Source: Apostichopus japonicus
Lineage: Eukaryota; Echinodermata; Holothuroidea; Aspidochirotida; Stichopodidae
Direction of reading: 5' to 3'
NCBI RefSeq assembly: GCF_037975245.1
Contig: NC_092580.1
Location: forward strand, 3,448,501-3,512,500
Length of the DNA stretch: 64,000 nucleotides
A model generated the notes under the pieces. The model saw only the letters and a program-made list of their open reading frames with translations, did not search any database and was not told the origin of the DNA. Below, one piece after another: positions 49,732 through 61,700 of this stretch. The first letter of the stretch is position 1, and every line of letters starts with the position of its first letter. The position numbers were made by a program, and so were the translations under genes.

Positions 49732-52700
49732 ATGTCTGATGAAGAGTATGACTTCGACGAGTTAGATGCCTTGACTGCATTCCTAGATGAAGAAGATGAA
49801 CGGAACCCATACGATCATGAAGATGACTCCGACAAAGGACACAAGGTTCCCATGGCAACACCCAAAATGGATTTAGATGAGAGCAAGGAGACTGAGGAAG
49901 AACTTAATGATGAAGAAGAAGAAGAAGACCCTTCAACAGATGAGTCGAAAAGCAAAGAAGAGTTGATCGGTTAGTTGATTTTGACCTGGAAAATATATTG
50001 TATTTATTACTGACATGGAACCATTTGTTCTTTGTAAAGCATGCACAATATCAAATTAGAGCCATATTAATGTTTGTAAAAGTTTGACAAATCAATGATA
50101 CTATATATGGATAATAAATATCCCCTCACAATGATTTTGCATTAGCTTGAAATTTCAGACACGAAACTGTACTTACAGTTACCCACTATAGTCAATGTTC
50201 ATTTGGTGAACACAAGGTGAACACTAGGTAGTCTTTATTCCGTGAATTCAAATTGATGGTTTGAATAATACTCTCTAGGTTTGGTTAAATTGGCAAAGAA
50301 ACACAACCAGTTTGCTGTAAATAAGAAATGTTACATACATAGGAAGCAGAGCCTGAAGAGGGTTGTCATTGAAAGTGCGATGTCTTCTACTGGCCACATG
50401 TGTTCACATTATAAGTCTCTATTGCACTTAGTTTCTTGCTAAAAGTGTTTGACTCATGCAGCTGTTCATGTTTGATCTATTGTTGAACCAAAGCTTTAGG
50501 CCTACAATACTGCCATTTATTAACAGATGTTGCTATAGAACCCTGGTTGAATGTATATCTCAGCACTGATTACTTTAATGTCATCAAATGAGGGTCCAAT
50601 TCTCAATGTAACACTAGTGACACTTAGAAACTAATCAGTAGTAATTTTCTTTTACAAGAGGAAACCTCTAAAATTGTTAGCTGTGATAATTTATTTAAAG
50701 TAAACAATGCTGTAAATTTTCTCTCTTTTTTCCCCCCGTTCCTTTTTCTTTGTACTTCTAGAGGAGCTTCGCATCATGAGAAAGCAACTCAAGGAAAGCA
50801 AAAAAAGCAAAAGCTTAGGATCCCAGGAGCTTTTTTCTCAGGCGTTATCGGGATCTCTTGATAGTCCCACCCGTAAGAGGCTGGAGAAGAAACGAACAGG
50901 CCCTGCTAAGAATCCTTCTCAGAAGAAAAATAATCCACTGCCACTAGAGAGGAGAGGATCTGAACCACCGAAAGGTAAACTAAATGTTTGGGATTGGTAG
51001 TTATTATTAGCGTTTGTATGTATGTATGTATTTTAGATCCTCCTGCAAGCAGGAACTCGCGAAGAAGCCTCATTGGCTTATCAAAGCCTCAAGCTGACCG
51101 AAGTCAGTCTCTTACATTCATATTTATGAATTGTCAATTGTCAACAACTCTGTAACTGGACGACATACATTAATCTTGGAGTGACTCGAACCGGAGTTGT
51201 GTTTTGGTATATGTGATTGCCTGTCGGTAATTTCTCTGTAGACAACCCAAGTCACTCAGTTTCGTTTAAAAATTAAAAGAATGTAAAGAACTGACCGTCC
51301 AAAATGTAATCTGTAGTTTGGCCGGTTATTGTTTACGGGTTTGAATAGAAGGAATATGCTGAAATTGAAGATAATTGGGAGAAAATACTTTTGAGAAGGA
51401 TTTACTTTGACATTACATTAGCAATAGTCATAAGCTGTTAGCTGATAATTTTATCCCAAAAAACGATTTATCAGTTACCAATAGTCAGGTTTTTCAGACG
51501 AGGTGATGGTAGATTTGGTAGATTTGCATTATTATACTTACAAAGCTTTTTAACCTGGCATCAACCTCCCCCCCCCCCCCCATCATCCAATTCCATCCTT
51601 AACTTTAAAAAAAGAATGATAAGTCTGTTTGTTTTATGTCTGTTTTATGTTTTAAGTCTGTTTTATGTCTGTTTTATGTTTTAAGTCTGTTTTATGTTTC
51701 TCTTTTGCCCTTACAGAGAATGGTGTTCAGTTGAAACATAGTGTATCAAATGGTGACTGCCAGTTTAAAGCTAGGACAGAGAACGTTAAGAAGGAAGTTG
51801 GAGAGAAGGACATCGTATCAACTGCTCCTATTGGTAAAATTAGGCAGCTATTTTTTACTGAAAGAATATTTCTTGTCATGCTCTAGAGAGAGCTGTCCTG
51901 TCAGATTTGAAAAGAAAGTGCAGATATGTACTTCAGATTATATTAACCATCTATTATATTTAAATCATTAATAATAATAATACATTTATAAACAGGCCTC
52001 GACATTTGGACTATCTTCTTGCTAAATGCCAGTGGATTGTGTTGTTTGTCAGTAGAACAGAAAGGTACTGGCAATTTTCTGCTAGTAGACATTAAGAACT
52101 TTTTTTTACAAATTTTTACATTGGTTAACAATCATCATTCAAAGAATCGGCATGAAGCTATACGAAATGGTCAAGTTGCTATACAAGTGTAAAAGACGTA
52201 TAGCTAGTTTTCTATGGAGGAACCGACAGTATTCAACGAGAAGAAAAATTCAGGGTCTTCGAAAATGTTTCATAAACTCTGAACGCTGAATTATTCCCTG
52301 GGATCTACAGGTCTTGTTGTGTTTTAGAGTGCTGTCCTGTTCTGACATGTGATCCCACGGGATGACCCAGACAAACGTACCAAAGTGCCATTATAATCTA
52401 TAATCTTCATTAAGAACCAATGTTTGATGATTCCAACATTCAAAGAGATATAAAGCCTGGGCAAGATAGGAAGAGCTTAAAATTAACCTTATCAGGTGTT
52501 GGACGAGAATTGGGTTACAAAGTTGTGATAATTTTTATTCCGGACTCATGGACAGAAAACTGACTGAGGATTATGAAGATATTTTAAGAATCAAGGGAAC
52601 TTGTATTCCCTGATGGTCACTGGTCCAAGTCCCCATTTCTAGCCAATGATATCTTTTTACTTTACTGTTGATAACGTGAGCAGGAGGAGGGTAAGCCATG

Positions 52701-55700
52701 TAGTTATTTGATCCTCAGTGGGAGTCTTACAGAGGTAACTTATTATTATTTTGAGGCATTGCTTGTAAAGCTGACATTTTATGACCTGAAATTTCTTTAT
52801 TTTCACACTATTTTGCGTCCCCAGAGACGCAAGATGTTGGCGAGAATGCTGTAAGTGGATCCTCGACTAAAAAGTCATTCAGTGAGATCTTTGGTTCCTT
52901 GGAGAGCTCGGAGAAAGACGCCGAATCAAACTCCAAAGATGACGTTGAAAGTGAGTTTTACTGTGTAGAAATCAAAATGCATATAACAGACCTAGAATCC
53001 CACAATTTTTGCCCACAATCTTGCTAAAGAAAATGCCAGTTCTTTGTAACACTACCCACTAAAATCTCCATAGGCATTTACCTGAATTATATATAACACA
53101 CATCAGTTACTGCACAGGTTTTTTGAGAGGCAGCCGAATACTACTTGCAGATAATAAAGAGCAATACAATTAGTTTTCACCAACCTGTCCTCAATTTTGA
53201 GTAATTCTTAGCAGGTTTGGTAACCTTTTTTTGTACCGAAATAAAAAAAAAAAAATAAGGCTGGTGAAATGAGCAACCAGGCAGATATTAGTTATTTGTT
53301 TCATGTGCACTTTGTCAGATTTAGAGATAGCACATAAAAGTTTTATTCAAGAGAGCTTTTTCTCTGGACAGCATTTCTGAAGGTAGTTCAAAAATGTTAT
53401 TTTTCTACATTTAATTTTTTTTCATTTCTCAGAGGGGCACAAGGATAAAGACAAAGGTGGGATTGCAACAGAATGTCCTAAGAATGACCCTGCCTCTAAA
53501 AAGTCCTTTCTGGAGATGTTTGGTTCCTTGGAGGGATCGGACGATGAAGCCGACCCGCCGACCTCTGATGGAAAAGAGAAAGTGGAAAGTGAGTACCATC
53601 CATATCGAGTAGAGATATATATAAAGTGACATACATGCATAATAATAATAATTAATAATAATATTTGATTTTTATATAGTGCTTTATACCAGCGATAGGT
53701 CTCAAAGCGCTTTACAGACGTTATTTTACCCCTGGTCAATGATAACCAGTCCCAGAGACAATCCCTCCAGTCGGCAGCAGTTATGTACTGCGCCCAATGA
53801 CAAGTTACCTCACAGGAACCCATTTAACCCCTGGGTGAAGAGAGGCAATTGAGATAAAGCATCTTGCCCAAGGACACAACGTAATGAACTAGGCAGGAAT
53901 TGAACCAGCAATCCTTGGATCACGAGTCCCGGAGTCCGACGCCTTAGCCAATCGGCCACCACGCTCTCATATCTCTCATACCGTCAGACTTCCTGTTAAT
54001 AGTACAACATCTTGAGTACAAGTACAATACCTCTTGATATGAGTACAGGATATGATATGAGTACAGGCTCTAGCCATGACTACAGGTATTTATAGTCTTG
54101 CACTAGTATCTTTACAGGTGAATAACTTATCCAGTAATCGCAAATTGCTTCACAAACTGGTCAAATTTTTGCTATATATTTATTCTTCTACATTTGAAAA
54201 CCTTTCATCTCAGAGAAGTCCAACTCATCTGCCAACGGGAAGAGACGGGAGGAGGAGGAAGAGAAGTCATGTAGTTTTGCCGGAGGCAGTAACAACTTTT
54301 ATCAATCATCGAGACAGAGAGTAGCCCACATGCCAAAGCACTCACCACCTAAAGGCAGTCTCTCAACACCAAAAGGTATTTACATGTATCCATGTTTTTA
54401 GGTAGATATTTCAGTTTTCTCCAGTGCCGTTTCCTTGAGGTCTTAATTTCATCGTGAAATTTAAACTATTACTGTCTTTTTATGCTAACCAGTTTGATTT
54501 AATTGAGAAAACTCATTGTTTTTAGCATTTTGGTTGAGAAGTAAGACAGTTCACCTGTTTCGAGGTTGCTATGGATATATTTGCTTCAACTCTCAGCATG
54601 TACACAAATGTCCGGGCAAACAATATGTCACTATGTTGCCTTAAATGATGAGAGCTTTTAAAACTTTCCATAATTATTTTAATTTTTTCAAGGCGTTAAT
54701 GTTTTAAATATCACGCTATCTTTATGGAACGTTTCAGTGAGGCTAAAATTAATGATGATGTCAGCTGCTCGGTGCACATCTGATGTTAAATATTAATGCA
54801 TTGATATATAAAATGTAATAACTCAACCAAAAAATAGGTTCTTTTAACTTCATATCAACAACAGGACACCCTTGTATGGCAAACATCAACATGTGTCCCT
54901 GATCGATTTTTAATGCAGTATAAACGTTTTTGAGGCCCTCCCCCCCCCTTTTTTTTGTAATGCAGTGTAAACACATCAAGGCCATTAAAAGGATAACTAA
55001 AGGTTGAGTTTTTTATTCAGTAATTGTGCTGTTTCTGATTGGCTGACCAAATGTCTGTGTGTTAGACTAACTAATCCAGCCACTTTATTTTCATATTAAA
55101 ACTGATATTTAGAGAATCATTTCTCAAAAAAAAACTTTAAATGGTGTAGAAACATAAAATGGACCGATAGCGGTTCTTATTTTACCTTCGACTAAATAAT
55201 GATGATTAATTCTGTGCCTGAAGTCCATCCTTTAAGGTAGACCTTCGGGCAGTTAAATCTGCTGTCTTTCTGGGAAGGCTTAAGTTTGATCTCCATGTTC
55301 TTGCTTGGTTTCAGATCCTCAGAGGAAGTCCATCTTCTCCTCCATATCCAGCAAGACCGACAAGTCACAAGATGAACCGTGGGAAGTTGAATACTATTCT
55401 AAGATAAGAGTCAGGTGAGAAAAAACATTAATAATGATAATAATAATAATAATGAATGACATTTATATAGCGCTTAATACAGCGTTTCAAAGCACTTTAC
55501 AAAGTAGGAAAGAGACAAAGGAAACCAAGGAAGAAAAAAAAAATAGGAATCAAACAGAAATGTTTTAAGTGTCTCTTGAAAATACAAAGGGAGGGAGAGT
55601 CAAGAATGTGAAATAGGAGTTTGTTCCAAGGAGAAGGCGCAGCGACAGAAAAGGCACGATCGCCGTAACCAGTGCGGGTACGTGGATCGGGAGTTAATTG

Positions 55701-58700
55701 CAAATGCGCATAATAGGAAAAGCGAAGCGTAACTGTAGTTGACCGATGCAAAGGAGTAAGAAGGTCAGTGATATGTTGAGGGGCAAGCACATTGATCGCT
55801 TTGTAGGTGTGAAGTAGGATCTTAAACTGGATGCGCTGAGAGACAGGAAGCCAATGCAATGAAGGGAGTACAGGAGAGATGTGATCAAACTTTTCAGTGA
55901 GTGGGACTAGGCGTGCAGCAGCATTCTGAATTCTCTGAAGGGGAGCTATATGAGAAACTGTACATGTACATGACTCCAACACAAAACAAACACAAAACAA
56001 TGGCGGTGATGGACATGCATGATTGCGCAACGGCTATCTGCCCGATTTGCCACCTTCCAAAGATGGCGGCCTGGTCTGACTGTTTGTTTTTTTGTGTAAA
56101 AGTAAGTTGGCCTGACGTTTCGATCTTGCAGGATCTTCTTCAGAGGCTAAATGACAAGTAACAGTAACAGAAGGGACAAAAACACGCACAAAATACAGAT
56201 GGTTAATGAGCACGGTGAACACAATGAGATAGATGTAAGAGTATTAGTAGACAAGGGATGGAGAGAAGAAAGCAACAGGGGAAGGGGAGAGGTAGGAGAT
56301 AAACAGTGGAGGGAGTGGTTTTTAGCAGCAGAGATAAGTAAACCCAGCACCAGGAAGCAAACATGATATCACTCACGGTTTAAATATATTGTCAAAATTT
56401 TTTTGGAAAGTTTTGAAATTTGTCAAATTGTCTGGTCGAATAATCGACTCAGAATAATCTGCATAATTTACAGTGTTATTGTTCCTTTTATTTGGTGCAT
56501 AGAAGTTATAATTTTAATATGACACAAACTTGGACAGCTCGACATCAATTTTTGGCATTGGTGATGGAGGTGATGTATCTAGCGCTGTTAGACCTGTGGT
56601 ATACCTGTGATACGCTCATTGGTAACATCTCAGGTGGCTTAACTTGATTAATTTTCCCCCTTCGACTCACCGAATTATCGAACAAGTGGGACCCATGCAG
56701 ATATTCTACGAGGCCTATTGATGCCCCACCCCTCACCAAATAGATCATACACCTGCAGTTCATATATTAGTATCATTCTTCAATGTTCAGTCTAACGAAC
56801 CACCGTGTAGGGATTTTTAGCTACAAGAAGCTTACGTACTTAAGCAGTCAGAAGTCAAGGAATAACAAAGTGTTTAATTTTCAGTAGCACTTATGAGGTC
56901 AATGCACGTTAGATACTGGCAAGCAATAAGGCTCTATGTGCAGAACACGATACGAATCGTTGCATTTCGTGTAAGAAATATGTCAATTCTACAGTAGTTT
57001 GAAGTACCAGCGCAATTGATTATTCCCCCAAAACCGGTTCTGCGGTTTCTCTCAAAGATAGGAAAGAAGAAAACTGATTATGTGATATACGGGTAAGATA
57101 CTGTTGACTAGTACTCTGTGATATACATGTCCACATGCCTTCACTCCTTAACCAGCAATCCGGTGGTCTCCATGAGTGCTCTGAAAGTCAAGATGCAACA
57201 GAGGAAGATGTTACGACTCTCCATCCTGAAGAGACACGTCAAGGGAGCGGACGTGGAGGGAGACTGGGTCACCATCGGTGTCATCATCTCAAAGAGTTCA
57301 CCGAAGACGAGCAAAACGGTAAGTTGATGCAGAATGGGGAAGGGGGAGGGGGGAGGGTGACCGGGTCACCATCGGTGTCATCATCTCCAAGAGTTCACCG
57401 AAGACGAGCAAAACGGTAGGTAGCCACATGTTAAATGTTAAGTTAATGCAGAATGGGGGAGGGGAGGGGGAGGGGGATGCAGAGAGGACAATCAAGATCT
57501 CTTTAGTATTTGGAGATGACCAAGTAGTACCGCGTTGCTCGTGTGCTATTGTTTAACTGCTATTCAACTCCACAGTATGATTCTAAGCTGCTACCTTGTT
57601 ATGACTAACAAGTTATTTTTATTTTGAGTTTGGTGGTCATACACATAAACTGGGGGGATGGGAGGGGGAACAAGGGGAATGAGAAACAATGCTGAATAAC
57701 AATAATTCTCGATGTGTGGGGACTCTAAAAGCAGTCAGTACTTTTGTAAAAGCACAACCATGCAAGAATGTGATGCTGGAAAGTGGAAACGTTTACACCA
57801 AGCAGGGATTTAATTAATGTTCACATTTTTCGTAGCTGTTCGAAGGCGTCTGAACTTTTGTCTCTTATAATAAAATCCTATTGTTCTTGTCTGTAATCTC
57901 TGCTATGCATCTTTGCACTTGTAAAGCAACTTTGCATAGCATGTTTGCTATGCGATACAGAATAACTTTCCTCCGACAAGTCCTATTCAATATACTGTAA
58001 CAAGCATGGAATCATCTGCACTTTATGCAGACAGAGATTTCAGTAAACGGAACGAAAAGCTGTAATCCTGTACAAGATACTGCCTTGTAACAGAGAATTG
58101 TGGTGTAGGAAATCACTGTCTTAATTACGGTCTTATTCGTAGTTTGGAGAGCCCCGTTTATTGCTCTGGGACGAAATATGTATCACTTCATATAAAGTGA
58201 AGCTAATCTTTATCCGTTTCCAGTGTCAAGATTCCACATTTTAATTCATCGCTATTTTTCATCATTTCCTTGTTGATATGTAAAATTTACATATTGCTAT
58301 GTAAATAAACCTAATTTGTTTCTTTCAGGGAAAACAATTTTCAATATGGAAATTGAATGACCTTTCAAGGAATTGTCCACTGGTAAGCTTGTTCCTCTTT
58401 GGTAAATCACACGAAGACCATTGGAAAACTATGGAGGGCACCGTTGTCGGGCTGCTCAACGCCAAGGTTATGCCTCCCAAAGATGTGAGTTACAAAGTGG
58501 AAATTCCTCCACTGTATATATATATGATTCTGCTTTAGTGTCATTTCTTCTGCACATTACGTATTCTGTGTTGAATTATTCTTTTCCCAACCCGCAGTCA
58601 TTATCGCATGGTACAATTTACAATGTTCTATGTATAGATTGGAAAATTCTAGTCGTGTGAGCTTCTGCTGTTGCTATAGAGGGGATTCTGGGTGCATACA

Positions 58701-61700
58701 AGTTTAATAAGAATGGTTTTCACTGAAAAAGGGATGGTCCAGGAATCAATTTCTTTTCTGACCGAAGTAGGAGAAACGTGTTCTAAGCATCCCGGTCAAG
58801 TTTGTGTTCCAGACAGCAAACTTCACTGACATTTAGCCAGTAAATAGCCTGAACTTAGACTTAGGCCTGTTTGTATGGCTAATTGTATGGCTAACTGTAT
58901 TGTATGGCTATATATTATGGCTATAATATAAATATAATTGTATGGCCTGATTGTATGGCTAACCGACACCTTTTCTGAATTGTCCTTCCATTGGCTACCG
59001 CAACTGTAGATGTTCCCCCCCCCCCACCCCATCCCAAGCAGAAAAATAAATTTGATAAATAAATTTGATATTATTCAAATTCCAATAAATTCAAATTCAA
59101 TTTTATTTTTTTTTAATTTGCAGGGTTCTGATGATGTTTCCCTTAGCGTTGACAATCCTCAGAAGTTGTTAGTTTTGGGTAAATCAAAGGACATGGGATG
59201 GTGTAAAGGATCAAAGAAGGATGGAGGGCGCTGTACAATGTTTGTCAATAAGTAAGAAGAAAGATTTCTTTGTCCTTTTTGTTGCTGTACGATAGTGCTT
59301 GTTCTTAAGTTGTTTTTCTTTCTGGAGAGGGAGGGTTGGGGAATCGGTAATTTTTTGGCCTGGTTTCGAGGTTTATCGTAGGGTACCGTTCCTAACATAT
59401 GAATAACATTGATTCTGTGCAATATTCTCCTCTTTTGTGTTTTCACTTATTTGCTTGTTTATTATTTTGTTTTAAATCTTTTGTTTGGGACAATTAAGTG
59501 TGGAGTAGTGCCTTGGTTATATTTATACAACATCAAAATCTATCCCTTTCTTGTTGTTGTAAATAAAAATGAATGTATGCCAAAGAAACTTGGAAAAAAA
59601 TTTCCTCCTCCAATGATTTCTTTCTTTTCATTCTTTAGATCAGAATGTGAGTGGTGTGATTACCACATTCAATCACAGTACAAGAAGCAGTGTTCTAAAC
59701 GGACCGATTTAAACACAAGGTCAGCCAGTTGTAGAATGCCATCAGTTTTAAGTTGTAATGTCATGCATTTTGTTTATCTCAATCTATTTCCATGGAAAAA
59801 AATTCATGGATTCTGTTACATTTAATGATATTTGCTTTCACTTAAATTGTGTTGATCTTTCTTAGATTTTGTGTGGCAAGTATATAAAGTGTTTTTCATC
59901 CTTCTTAGTTATTTTTTGTGCAATTCTTTAAATGTTCTAGGATGTTTACTTGTGTGTGTATCTAAATGGGATTTTGGTTTTATTTTTGTGTGTGTGGCTT
60001 TTGCGATTGATTGCATAGTTTTTATCTCTCTTAGGTTTTGTTTCACACAAAAAAGTAGGATTTTGTTTAGTTTTGAACCTAAATTTGTCTGTTAATTGAT
60101 GTTTAAAAATCTCTATACTGCATGTGCATCGAGCTTACTATTTCACACAGTAAACTCCCAATCAGGTTGTTCGATAAAGAAATACTGCATCACAATTTTG
60201 AGCTTGCTCAAATTCAGGGTTACTACAGCAGTATTGCACCTGTTTGTAACATTAGGCTAGGCATTACTACATAGAGTATGCTGATATTTTAGGTTTTCAG
60301 TGTAAGCTCAGTTGGTAGTAAGGAGGTGTAGGGCGGGGGTGGGGGAGTGTGTAGTGACCATAGGAACAGGGTCAATTGCTTTTCAATGTGAGCTATAAGG
60401 AAAAGAGACAATAGCAGGGTTAACTTTGATCAGTGTGGACACAAACAGCTGGGTGTCATAGTAACCAAGTTACCCCTTGTTTTATGTCTTTAATTTGGCA
60501 GCTCTGTACGATTCCAATATAAATTTCAATTAATTTTCAGCTACTCTGGACTGAACCCCACTGCTGCAATGAAGAAAGCCACCCAGAATGTAATGTATGG
60601 AGGCAAGCTGTACAACCCTACAGAGTGAGAGACTGTCTTTGTTTATACCTTGATAGATCGGTTGCTAAGGGAACTAGGGCTCGAATTAGCTAATGGTGCA
60701 ATATCTGTCATGCCCCTTATGGTTTCTCCTTAATTAATCTTGGAGAAATATGAAACTCACTGAATACTCACATTCCATTATTTGAATGTTTTTTCTATAA
60801 TAGGCCACTTGAAAACAATACAACAAAAGGGTACTATCAATTGTTAAAAATGAAAAGGGTCTTATTCATTATTTAAATGTGTAGTTCTAGTTTTTGGAGA
60901 TAAGCACCTTTCAGGGTGTGGGGTATATAGGGGTAGGGGGTGGGGTGGAGACATCCCTAGATCCTCAATCCCTTGTTTATGACCTATCCATTACCCATCA
61001 CAATATCTCACCTCCCAGTATAAAAGTAAATAAAATTTTGTAGTGGATAATGTTATCTATTCTCAAATTTTGTAGAAGGCTCAAACCGATCAAGAACCCC
61101 AACAAGAAAATCGCCATGAAGAAGCTCGGCTCGATATATGCTAACGAAATCAAGGAGGAGCTGAAACCAAAGTGTGTGACTTTACTAGGAAAGGATAAAC
61201 TAGAAGAAGATACCGTTGTCAAGGTCTCAGGATCAACCAAACAATTGTAAGTTTAATTACAGAAATATATAACGGAATAAGTCCAGCAGGTATCCATGTT
61301 TGTCCCCATAAATGTGACGGATGTTTCCTCAGATTCACATCGCTCCCTAGCGTTGTGTGGTAGTGCAAATTTCCCACAACCGTTAGTGTTGCAACATGAA
61401 TCCCGGTATCGTAACTACTACCGGGATTTTCCTCAACATTTCATCTATGGTTCAAAGCACTTAGTTATGAGACTGTCAATGTCATACATTCAATGGCATA
61501 GCCTAGGTCATGTACATACTCTTACACATACAATTGTACACAAACAAAACATCCAAAGTAACACGCTATATTAGGGCCTTTGTTTTTAACATACACTTTC
61601 AAAAAGAAGCTCAAACCTTGGAAAATAGCAACCCACACCATCCTTCATTCATTCTCGATGTACGATATTAGATTGACATGTTCGCACATGGATTAAACTT

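Noticed and set aside
58380-58390. Strong donor-like CTGGTAAGC inside MCM10 exon 9
   Set aside because: The frame continues through it with conserved sequence (LFLFGKSHEDHW) to a better-placed donor at 58485.
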